Shown here piece by piece: positions 33,690-40,640 of a stretch of DNA of 64,000 nt (within the stretch, counting starts at the first letter, position 1; the number at the start of each line of letters is the position of its first letter). The translations under genes and the position numbers were made by a program. The notes below the pieces were generated by a model. It searched no databases and was not told the origin of the DNA. It worked only from the letters and a program-made list of their open reading frames with translations. This stretch comes from Aggregatilinea lenta (GTDB lineage Bacteria; Chloroflexota; Anaerolineae; Aggregatilineales; Aggregatilineaceae): NCBI RefSeq assembly GCF_003569045.1, contig NZ_BFCB01000002.1, forward strand, positions 1,779,506 to 1,843,505, read 5' to 3'.

Positions 33690-34745
33690 TCAGTCGTCGT
33701 CCTCTTCTGGCAGGCTGTCGATGATCTTCTGCGCCTCGGTGATCAGCGTCTCGTCGGGTCCTAACTGCTCGCGCACGTGGTCCACGGTGACATAGCCATC
33801 GTCAATCGCGATCAGCACCAGCCACAACCGCTGCGCTTCTTCGACATTACCCAGGGCGTGATGCGCCACTGCCAACCCCATCAGCGCATACTCAAAGCCG
33901 GGCTTCAGCGCATTGGAGTCACGGAAGTCCTCCAACGCCCCGGCGTAATCCCCCTGCACAAACCGGATCTCGCCGCGATTGTAGTAGTAGTCCCCATCAT
34001 CGGGACTGAGCCGGATCGCTTCGCTGTAATCGGCCAGCGCACCGTCCAGGTCGCCCGCCGTGCCGCGATTTACGCCCCGGTTGTTGAACGCGTGCGCCAG
34101 CGCCGGATTTAACGCGATTGCGCGAGTATAGTAGTCATTGGCGAGCACGTAGTTGGCTTCCAGGTCGGCGGCATAGCCCAGGCTGAAATACTCCTCGGCG
34201 GCCAGATCCTCACCGGAAGGAGCCGCCTGCTGCGCGACCTGCTCGATTTTGCGCTGCACGTGCGGCGCGTCCTGGGAAGGTGCGGCGACGATGGATCCGG
34301 CCATTGGCTGTTTGAGGAAACGCGTCCGCAGCTTGTCCATCGCCGCGTCGAAGTAATCGTGTGGGGCGTTGAGTGCGTTGTAGCGTGGCAGCCCGGCCAG
34401 CTTGCCGGTCAGGTAGGTGGTCGAAGCTGCGTCGAAGCGGAAGTCGTTGACCAGCACCGGCACGATGTTGCGTTCCAAATCCATCGCCGTCTCGATCTCG
34501 CGCCGCAGCCAGTCACCTGGCTCCGCGCAGCGCTCCACCGTGCCGGGCGTCAGGATCAGCACGAAGTGCGCCCGCGCCGCGATCTGGTTGAGGATAATCG
34601 TGTCGAACGCGCCGCTGTCGATGCTCTCCACGTCCATGAACACGTCATATCCGTGCGTGCGCAGATCCATGAAGATCGCGCGCGCGATGAACGAGGCGAC
34701 CGCGCGGCGGTAGCTGATGAACACGGTGTTGTCGGCATCGGGCAT
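33690..34745 (-). CDS. TIR-domain protein with C-terminal TPR repeats
   Basis: The 351-residue protein has an N-terminal TIR domain (about 5-145): VFISYRRAVASFIARAIFMD, GYDVFMDVESIDSGAFDTII, ARAHFVLILTPGTVERC and DWLRREIETAMDLERNIVPV. The order and wording are close to the SARM1-type TIR, and Glu83 in DWLRREI sits where NADase TIRs have their catalytic Glu. After a linker, residues about 185-310 hold three to four TPR units (ALAHAFNNRGVNRGTAGDLD; DGDYYYNRGEIRFVQGDYAG). It is predicted to be cytoplasmic and may cleave NAD+ on activation. A defence or stress role is possible, but no other defence gene is adjacent. Confidence 0.9.
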   Translation of the reverse strand: MPDADNTVFISYRRAVASFIARAIFMDLRTHGYDVFMDVESIDSGAFDTIILNQIAARAHFVLILTPGTVERCAEPGDWLRREIETAMDLERNIVPVLVNDFRFDAASTTYLTGKLAGLPRYNALNAPHDYFDAAMDKLRTRFLKQPMAGSIVAAPSQDAPHVQRKIEQVAQQAAPSGEDLAAEEYFSLGYAADLEANYVLANDYYTRAIALNPALAHAFNNRGVNRGTAGDLDGALADYSEAIRLSPDDGDYYYNRGEIRFVQGDYAGALEDFRDSNALKPGFEYALMGLAVAHHALGNVEEAQRLWLVLIAIDDGYVTVDHVREQLGPDETLITEAQKIIDSLPEEDDD

Positions 34746-34847
34746 GGCGTCGTTCTCCCTCTACGGAGCAGGCACGCGCTTATTATTGGCCGAAGCCTGC
34801 CTCGCGCGCCAGCGGACGCGCAACGCGCCACACGCGGCTTATCCCCA

Positions 34848-36047
34848 CTACGTCACGAATACGCGGCCCTGCGCGTGCTGCTGCCAGCTTCCGTCCGCGA
34901 GAATGGCGGCAATGGCGTCCATCACCTGCGCGATCTCGTCGTCGGTGGTGTAGAAGTGCGGCGCGATACGAATGCCCGCGCCCTCGCGGTAGTCGATGAC
35001 GATATTCCGCGCCAGCAGCTCGCGCGAGACTTCATAGGCGTGCTCGCCGGGACGCAGCGTCACCGTGCCCGCGCGGTCCTTGACGGCGCGCGGCGAGTTG
35101 ACCTCGTACCCGGCGCGGTCGGCCAGATCGATCAACTGCGCGGTTTGACGCATCGACTTCTCGCGGATCGCGTCCACGCCCACTTGCGCGATGATCTCGA
35201 CTCCGGGTTGGATCGCGTACAGCGACGCGATGCCCGGCGTGCCGTTCGCCAGCCGGTAGGCGTCCTCACGCAGCTCGACGTGTTCCAGGTCGAACGCGAA
35301 GGGCGTCTTCTGCGCGAACCAGCCGGTGATCTTCGGGTGGAGCGTGGGGAGCAGGTCGGGCCGCACATACATAAACACGCCGCCCGGCCCGCCGCACAGC
35401 CACTTCAGCGTGCCGCCGATGTAATAATCCACGTCCCAGCCGGTCACATCCACCGGGATCACGCCGACGCTGTGGTAGCCGTTGAACAGCACCTGCGCGC
35501 CGACCGCATGCGCTTTGGCCGTGATCGCGGCGGCGGGCAGGATGTACGCGCTGCGAAACAGCACATGGCTCAGCGACACCAGACGCGTGCGCTCGTCGAT
35601 GGCCGCCAGCAGCTCGTCGGCGTCGATGGTCATGCCGTCATGGCTGCGCACGGTGACGATTTCCATGTGATCGGGCAACATGGCGCGCAGCGTATAAATA
35701 TCCGAGGGGAAGTCCTGGTCGCACACGACGACCTTGTTGCGGCGCGTGTCGCTGAAGTCGAGTGCGCTGAACAGGATGCTGTTGGCGATGCTGGCATTTT
35801 CGTGGACCAGCACGCTGCCCACCGGAGCGCCGATCAACGGTGCGATCGTGTCGCCCACCGCGCGCTTCAGGTCCCACCAGCCCGCGCCCCACACGCGCAC
35901 GCCAAGCGTCGCCCACTGGTCCGCGAATTCGTGCAGACGGTCGTAGACCCCGCGCGGCATCGCGCCCAGCGAATTGCTGATCAGGTAGGTGCAGGTCGAA
36001 AGGATCGGGAACTCGTCACGCCATTTCAAAAGGGGATCGCCAGCCAT
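34848..36047 (-). CDS. Aminotransferase class V / kynureninase-like PLP enzyme
   Basis: The start at 36047 (MAGDPLLKWRDEFPILSTCT) is preferred because GTGAGG lies about 9 nt upstream. The 399-residue protein has the fold-type I PLP motifs of the kynureninase/class V group: YLISNSLGAMPRG, VLVHENASIANSILFSALDF, SLSHVLFRSAYILPAAAITA, LFNGYHSVGVIPVDV, and the PLP Lys in YYIGGTLKWLCGGPGGVFMY (about residue 215). Kynureninase cleaves kynurenine to anthranilate and alanine. The divergent neighbour looks like kynurenine formamidase, which makes this assignment more likely. A cysteine-desulfurase-like activity is the alternative. Confidence 0.85.
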   Translation of the reverse strand: MAGDPLLKWRDEFPILSTCTYLISNSLGAMPRGVYDRLHEFADQWATLGVRVWGAGWWDLKRAVGDTIAPLIGAPVGSVLVHENASIANSILFSALDFSDTRRNKVVVCDQDFPSDIYTLRAMLPDHMEIVTVRSHDGMTIDADELLAAIDERTRLVSLSHVLFRSAYILPAAAITAKAHAVGAQVLFNGYHSVGVIPVDVTGWDVDYYIGGTLKWLCGGPGGVFMYVRPDLLPTLHPKITGWFAQKTPFAFDLEHVELREDAYRLANGTPGIASLYAIQPGVEIIAQVGVDAIREKSMRQTAQLIDLADRAGYEVNSPRAVKDRAGTVTLRPGEHAYEVSRELLARNIVIDYREGAGIRIAPHFYTTDDEIAQVMDAIAAILADGSWQQHAQGRVFVT

Positions 36048-36425
36048 CACTGCTTGCCTCACAGGGGAAAGTAACCATCTGCGCGTGCCCGCTGCCAGTC
36101 TGCGAGCGCCCTAGTTGTAGCGAATGCGCGCGGTCCTGGCAATCTTTCCGCCGTGGCCTTGCACGCGCCGGGATCAATCACAGGTCAGGTCCGGCACATC
36201 GGCACTTTCTCCCGATTCAGCGCTGTGCTATGCTAGTGTTTTCTTCAAAATTACAATACTCGTTTAGACGCCGCACTCTGGGCACCGGCGAATGACATTG
36301 ACCCTTCGTTCTGCCGTCACCTGCGCAGCCACGCCAGAGAACCGTCAGGCAGTCGTCCGGGCACAGTCAGCCGGTTGGCACCGAAGCGTTGTATACTCAA
36401 TGCGGAACAAAGGATTCACCCTCAA
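36048..36425. other. Divergent intergenic region of the kyn-like gene pair
   Basis: This 378-bp gap separates the divergent kynureninase-like and kynurenine-formamidase-like genes. TATGCT near 36230 and TATACT at 36392-36397 are possible -10 elements, but neither has a good -35. I see no clear operator palindrome and no gene. Confidence 0.45.
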
Positions 36426-37082
36426 ATGAGCGGTCACGCGCTGCACGCCGCGCCAATCTATGACATCACACGGCTGCTGTCGCCCCAAACGGCCCCCTGG
36501 CCCGGCGACGAGCCGTTCAGCTTCGAGCATACCGGGCAAATCAGCAGCGGCTACGCCGTCAACCTGACGCGCATCACGTCCAGCCCGCACGTGGGCACAC
36601 ACGCCGACGCGCCGTATCACGTCGTCGAGGGCGGCGCGCATCCCGCCGATCTGCCCCTGGACAAGTATCTCGGCCCAGCGCACGTCGTCAGCGTGGCGCG
36701 GCAGCACGGCGGCATCGTGCCCGCCGACCTGGACGGCCACAATCTGAACGGCGTCCAGCGGCTGTTGATCCATACCTGGGTCAGCGAGCTGCCGGGCGGC
36801 CAGTGGCCAGACGACTTCCCGTACCCGACGGTGATGCTGGCCGACTGGCTGGCGGCGCAGGGTGGGGTACTGCTGGGCCTCGACAGCCCGTCGATGGACG
36901 CCTTCGACAGCAAAACGCTGCCGTGCCATCACCGGCTGGTCGAGCACGGAATCGTGAATCTTGAGAATTTGTGCCTGGCCGGAGTGCCGGATGGGCGCTA
37001 CGAGTTGATCGCGCTGCCGTTGAAGCTGGCCGGGGTCTGTGGTAGTCCTGTGCGGGCTGTTTTGCGCCCGTTGAACCAGTAA
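36426..37082 (+). CDS. Cyclase-family protein, probable kynurenine formamidase
   Basis: The start at 36426 (MSGHALHAAPIYDITRLLSP) is supported by AAAGGA about 12 nt upstream. The 218-residue protein shows the metal-binding HxGTHxDxPxH motif of the cyclase/KynB family in SPHVGTHADAPYHVVEGG. Further typical blocks are PLDKYLGPAHVVSV, LLIHTWVSEL, GVLLGLDSPSMDAFDSKTLP and NLENLCLAGVPDGRYELIALP. KynB hydrolyses N-formylkynurenine to kynurenine and formate in tryptophan breakdown. It is divergent from a kynureninase-like gene, which together give two consecutive steps. No tryptophan dioxygenase gene is present in the window. Confidence 0.9.
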   Translation: MSGHALHAAPIYDITRLLSPQTAPWPGDEPFSFEHTGQISSGYAVNLTRITSSPHVGTHADAPYHVVEGGAHPADLPLDKYLGPAHVVSVARQHGGIVPADLDGHNLNGVQRLLIHTWVSELPGGQWPDDFPYPTVMLADWLAAQGGVLLGLDSPSMDAFDSKTLPCHHRLVEHGIVNLENLCLAGVPDGRYELIALPLKLAGVCGSPVRAVLRPLNQ

Positions 37083-37170
37083 TCGTGTTTATTCCAACTT
37101 CGCAATAGGCGAAGCGCGGCGAACGGGGTATGATGATGCCGTTTAGCTCTCACCAAAAGTGGTGCGTTTT

Positions 37171-37539
37171 ATGCCATCTGTATTAGTCGTTGACGACGAG
37201 CCGGGACTGCTTAGGCTCTTCTCGGAACTGGTTGCTCGCCTTGGCGTGACGACCCTTCAGGCGTCCGGCGGCATTAGAGCGATCGAGCTGCTTCGCAAAG
37301 ACACCCCGGACCTGATGATCCTGGACCTCGCCATGCCTGAAGTATCGGGCCAGGACGTGCTCGAATACGTGCGCACCCAGCCCCGCCTCGACAGCATGAA
37401 GATCATGATCCTGACCGCGCGCCCCTATATGGTCCCCGAAGTGGAGGCGCTCGGCATCGACCGCTGGGTTTCCAAGCCGGTCATGCCGCTGGACTTTCTC
37501 GACCACGTGCGCGACCTGCTGGCCGAGCACACCGACTGA
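37171..37539 (+). CDS. Single-domain response regulator
   Basis: The 122-residue protein is a stand-alone receiver: SVLVVDDEPGLLRLFSELVA, phosphoacceptor Asp52 in DLMILDLAMPEVSGQD, Thr switch in IMILTARPYM and Lys in DRWVSKPVMPLDF. It has no output domain and so would act by protein-protein contact or as a phosphate relay. The nearby soluble histidine kinase (38524-39951) is a possible partner, though the genes are on opposite strands. The start at 37171 was chosen over an in-frame GTG at 37159, since the receiver fold begins directly. Confidence 0.92.
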   Translation: MPSVLVVDDEPGLLRLFSELVARLGVTTLQASGGIRAIELLRKDTPDLMILDLAMPEVSGQDVLEYVRTQPRLDSMKIMILTARPYMVPEVEALGIDRWVSKPVMPLDFLDHVRDLLAEHTD

Positions 37540-37543
37540 GCCG

Positions 37544-38491
37544 CTACCGCGCGTCGATCAGTACTGCCTCCGCCCACCAGTACGGGAACAAAGATCGCGT
37601 CTCGACCCTAGCAAAGCCTGCCGACTGCAGCGCCGCAACCCACGCCTCGATTGGTTCCTCGTAATTTATGCGCGCCGCGCTACGGTCGAAGTAGCCGAAC
37701 ATCACTGGCATCAGGAAGCCCTGCGCCACCAGCCTGCCGTCGTCTGGATATTCCGCCAGTCCGTCCACGTAGTGCGAGAGGATATACTGCACCCGCTCCG
37801 GCGCGTAGAGATCCTCGAAGTTCGGCACGTCGAATTCCGCGATCAGCACGCGGTCGCCGTGGGCACGCATCCACTCGAACACCGTCGGGCGCTCGGGCGG
37901 CGCAAGCGACTGTAAGCTCCACGTCGCCTGGATCACGGACCAGTGCGCGTCCCCCGACACCTGCATAAACTCCTGCACAGGCAGTGCATAGGCGCGGTAA
38001 GGCATGCGCCAGTCGTCCAGCGCCGCCGTGGTCCGGCCCAGCATCGCCTCGGATGGCTCGACCAGCGTCAGGCGTGTGATGTTCCGCGTGAGCGCGGGCA
38101 GCAGCGCCAGCCCGTCCCCCACGCCGATATCGAGCACGCTGAGCGTCTCGTAGTCCTGGTAGATCAGGCGCAGCGCGTCGCTCACCGCCGCATACAGGCC
38201 GATGTTGCCGCCGCCCCGGATGAACGCCGCGAACGCCTCGCCGTCCACGTACACGCCGCCCTTGCCCTGCGCCCGGACGCGTTCCAGGTACGTCACCGCC
38301 TGCCGGAAGATCGGATTCTCCGGTTCCAACGCGTCGGCCACGTGCGCCGACATCAGCGCCTGTTCGATGTCATCCTTGCCCCACGCCAGCAGCGCGACGT
38401 AAAAATGCCCCATCGCGGTATGCACGTCCGCCGCCAACACGCCTGCATAGCCCTGCGTGCGGTAAATCTGCCAGACGTTGTCAACCGTCAT
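37544..38491 (-). CDS. SAM-dependent methyltransferase with helical N-terminal domain
   Basis: The 315-residue protein has a helical, TPR-like N-terminus (about 15-75; MGHFYVALLAWGKDDIEQAL, ALEPENPIFRQAVTYLE). A class I methyltransferase domain follows: motif I LSVLDIGVGDGLALLPAL, acidic motif II LTLVEPSEAML, and IQATWSLQSLAPPERPTVFE. The C-terminal part (GYFDRSAARINYEEPIEAWV) resembles small-molecule methyltransferases. It should bind S-adenosylmethionine; the acceptor is unknown. It ends 4 bp from the convergent receiver gene and lies just downstream of the histidine kinase gene on the same strand (32 bp gap). Confidence 0.85.
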   Translation of the reverse strand: MTVDNVWQIYRTQGYAGVLAADVHTAMGHFYVALLAWGKDDIEQALMSAHVADALEPENPIFRQAVTYLERVRAQGKGGVYVDGEAFAAFIRGGGNIGLYAAVSDALRLIYQDYETLSVLDIGVGDGLALLPALTRNITRLTLVEPSEAMLGRTTAALDDWRMPYRAYALPVQEFMQVSGDAHWSVIQATWSLQSLAPPERPTVFEWMRAHGDRVLIAEFDVPNFEDLYAPERVQYILSHYVDGLAEYPDDGRLVAQGFLMPVMFGYFDRSAARINYEEPIEAWVAALQSAGFARVETRSLFPYWWAEAVLIDAR

Positions 38492-38523
38492 GCGATCCGC
38501 CTTTCAAAAAAGCGCGACGCCGG

Positions 38524-39951
38524 TCAGGCCGCTTTGCGTGGCAGCGTAAACCAGAAGATCGCCCCGCCGCCGGACAGGGACTCGACGTCGATCGTGCCGT
38601 TGTGCTGCTCCACGAGGCGCCGCGTGATCGCCAGCCCCAGCCCCGTGCTGCGCTCGCCGCCAGTCGGGCGGGCGGAGAGCCGCGCGAAGTTCTGGAACAG
38701 CCGCTTGCGGTCTTCCTCGCTGACGCCGGGGCCTTCGTCCTGCACGTTGATGCGCCACGCGTCCGGCTGCGGCTCGGCCCAGACACGCACCGTCGCGCCC
38801 GGCGGCGAAAACTTCACCGCGTTCGACAGCAGGTTGTCGATCACCTGTCGCAGCCGGAACGGATCGCCCTCGATCGTGCCGGTCGGCAGATCGTCCAGCA
38901 CCACGTACGATCCCTTGGAGGCCGCCATGCGGTTGTGATCGGCCACCGCTTCGACCAGAAAGTCTGCGAGGTCGATGGTGCCCTTCACCAACTCCATCTC
39001 GCCCGCCTCGATCTGCGTGATGTCCAGCAGCTCGTCGATCATATTGAGCATGCTCAGCACCTGCGCCTCGGCATCCTGCAAAATGGTGTCGCGCTCGGAC
39101 ACGGACAGACTGTCGTGGAAGTCCATCAGGAAGTTGAGCGCCATCTGGATCACACCCAGCGGGCTGCGCAGGTCGTGCGCGGCGATGCCCAGGAACGTGT
39201 TTTTCAGCTCGTTGAGCCGCGTCAACTCCTGGTTCTGGCGCTCGACGGCCCGGTTCTGCGCGGCAAGTTCGGACGCCAGCCGCCCTTTCTCGACTATGAT
39301 CGACAAGCGGGCCGCAATACGTTGGAACACGTCGACGTGGATCTGATCGTAGGTGTAAGGCTGGCGACTCGAAAAGAAGATGAACCCGACCGCCGTGCCG
39401 TCCGCCACCAGCGGACACGTCAGCGACGACTGGATGCCTTCCTCCACGATCAATCGCGTCGATTCTGACGAAGGTTTCGCATCCAGGTAGGCGCGCAGAT
39501 CGTTGAGGATGCGCGGCTCGCGCGTTTCCAGAATGGCCGCCAGAGTGCTGCCCGCCAGTGGCGCGGAAAAGCCGCGCCGTAGCTCGAGCGGATGGTAACT
39601 GCTCTTGGCCCACCGCGCCGTGACCGTCTGGCCGCCGTCATCGATCAGCGCGAAGCCGATGCGGTCGTAGGGAATCAGCTCCCGAAAGTCATCGTACACG
39701 TTTTCCAGCACGTCGTCCAGCAGCAGCCCCTCGTTGATCCGGGTCGTGATCTGGTCGATACGCTGAAATTCCTCGTCGCGGGTTTTGAGCGACTGGCTCA
39801 GGTCCCGCAGCGCCGAGGCCAGTTGTCCCAGCTCGTCGTTTCCGGCGCTGATGGGCAGATCGATCTCGTACTCACCCTGCTGCAGGTGCCGTGCCGCCTC
39901 AATCAATAGCGCGGCGCGCTCGTCACTGCTATGTGCCTGGCCGTTGCTCAT
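38524..39951 (-). CDS. Soluble GAF-domain sensor histidine kinase
   Basis: The start at 39951 (MSNGQAHSSDERAALLIEAA) has GGGAG 6 nt upstream; longer in-frame versions lack one. The 475-residue protein has a HAMP-like helical region (about 15-60, GNDELGQLASALRDLSQSLK), then a GAF domain (about 75-220, AVGFIFFSSRQPYTY). HisKA follows with His259 in GIAAHDLRSPLGVIQMALNF, then HATPase_c (N box RQVIDNLLSNAVKFSPPG; G1 DEGPGVSEEDRKRLF; G2 STGLGLAITRRLVEQHNG). There is no membrane segment. Adjacent signalling partners could be the single receiver at 37171. Methyltransferase gene directly downstream. Confidence 0.93.
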   Translation of the reverse strand: MSNGQAHSSDERAALLIEAARHLQQGEYEIDLPISAGNDELGQLASALRDLSQSLKTRDEEFQRIDQITTRINEGLLLDDVLENVYDDFRELIPYDRIGFALIDDGGQTVTARWAKSSYHPLELRRGFSAPLAGSTLAAILETREPRILNDLRAYLDAKPSSESTRLIVEEGIQSSLTCPLVADGTAVGFIFFSSRQPYTYDQIHVDVFQRIAARLSIIVEKGRLASELAAQNRAVERQNQELTRLNELKNTFLGIAAHDLRSPLGVIQMALNFLMDFHDSLSVSERDTILQDAEAQVLSMLNMIDELLDITQIEAGEMELVKGTIDLADFLVEAVADHNRMAASKGSYVVLDDLPTGTIEGDPFRLRQVIDNLLSNAVKFSPPGATVRVWAEPQPDAWRINVQDEGPGVSEEDRKRLFQNFARLSARPTGGERSTGLGLAITRRLVEQHNGTIDVESLSGGGAIFWFTLPRKAA

Positions 39952-40120
39952 GTGCTTCTCCCTGGCATCCATGGAGCAGTTCCACGCAAGCGCCCGCTCG
40001 CAGGCGTGGTTCCATCGTTCCAAAATTTGTTTCCAAACCGCGTTCATTATATTAGCTCAGTCCGCAGACGCAATTATTTCAACCGGCAGTGAACGATTGA
40101 TCGCCGCCTGACAGCCTTGC

Positions 40121-40148
40121 TTGACACGCGGCAGCCCGCTGGTATACT
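40121..40148 (+). promoter_or_regulatory. Sigma70 promoter of the ArsR-family regulator gene
   Basis: A consensus TTGACA (40121-40126) and TATACT (40143-40148) with 16-nt spacing lie just upstream of the operator at 40149-40172. Confidence 0.8.
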
Positions 40149-40172
40149 ATATATGAATGAGTGCTCATGTAT
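40149..40172. promoter_or_regulatory. ArsR/SmtB-type operator 1
   Basis: ATATATGA, spacer ATGAGTGC, TCATGTAT form an inverted repeat with one mismatch. It begins directly after the -10 box and covers the expected transcription start, as expected for a repressor site. The same spacer and half-sites recur before the P-type ATPase gene. Confidence 0.75.
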
Positions 40173-40182
40173 TGGAGTAATC

Positions 40183-40545
40183 ATGACGATCATTAACGCG
40201 CCATCCCGGTGCGACGGCGAAGTCTCCAGCGAACAGATGGAAGCGCTCGACGCGCACCTGCTCGACCTGGACACGGCCAACCGGCTCGCGGAGATCTTCA
40301 AGGCGCTCAGCGACCCCACGCGGCTGCGGCTGATCGGGCTACTGATGGAGCACGAGGTCTGCGTACATACGTTGGAAGCCGCGCTGGGTATGAGCCAGTC
40401 GGCCATCTCGCACCAGTTGCGCGTGCTGCGCCAGTTGAATCTGGTCCGGTTCCGCAAAGAGGGGCGGCATGTTTATTACGCGCTCGACGACGAGCACGTG
40501 GAGCTGCTGTTTGCGCAGGGCCTGCTGCACGTCGAACATGGATAA
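40183..40545 (+). CDS. ArsR/SmtB-family metal-sensing repressor, CzrA-like zinc site
   Basis: The start at 40183 (MTIINAPSRC) has GGAG 5 nt upstream. The 120-residue protein is a winged-helix ArsR regulator (ALSDPTRLRLIGLLMEHEVC; recognition helix MSQSAISHQLRVLRQLNLV). The C-terminal helix contains Asp103, His105, His116 and His119, i.e. D-x-H-x10-H-x2-H, exactly the spacing of the alpha5 zinc site of CzrA/SmtB. This predicts zinc (or cobalt) sensing: DNA binding without metal, release with it. It is followed by a metal-exporting P-type ATPase with a matching operator. A Cys pair at the alpha3 site as in CadC is not complete (VCVH). Confidence 0.93.
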   Translation: MTIINAPSRCDGEVSSEQMEALDAHLLDLDTANRLAEIFKALSDPTRLRLIGLLMEHEVCVHTLEAALGMSQSAISHQLRVLRQLNLVRFRKEGRHVYYALDDEHVELLFAQGLLHVEHG

Positions 40546-40569
40546 GCCGTGTAAGCGGCCTTCTTTTTT
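40546..40569 (+). terminator. Weak terminator after the ArsR-family gene
   Basis: A short GCCG...CGGC hairpin directly after the stop codon is followed by CTTCTTTTTT. The stem is only 4-5 bp, so termination may be partial. Confidence 0.35.
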
Positions 40570-40571
40570 AC

Positions 40572-40603
40572 CTGAATACATGAATGAGTGCTCATGTATT
40601 CAG
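40572..40603. promoter_or_regulatory. ArsR/SmtB-type operator 2 upstream of metal ATPase gene
   Basis: A perfect 12-bp inverted repeat, CTGAATACATGA and TCATGTATTCAG, surrounds the 8-nt spacer ATGAGTGC. It is 37 bp before the ATG at 40641 and shares the spacer and inner half-sites with operator 1. Confidence 0.85.
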
Positions 40604-40640
40604 TCTAATTCTCTACCACTCAAACGCCAGGAGAAGCGTT

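Noticed and set aside
34260-36074. Plus-strand open frame of 604 codons
   Set aside because: It is antisense to the TIR-TPR and kynureninase-like genes, which have recognisable motifs. The frame is a by-product of high-GC codon use.
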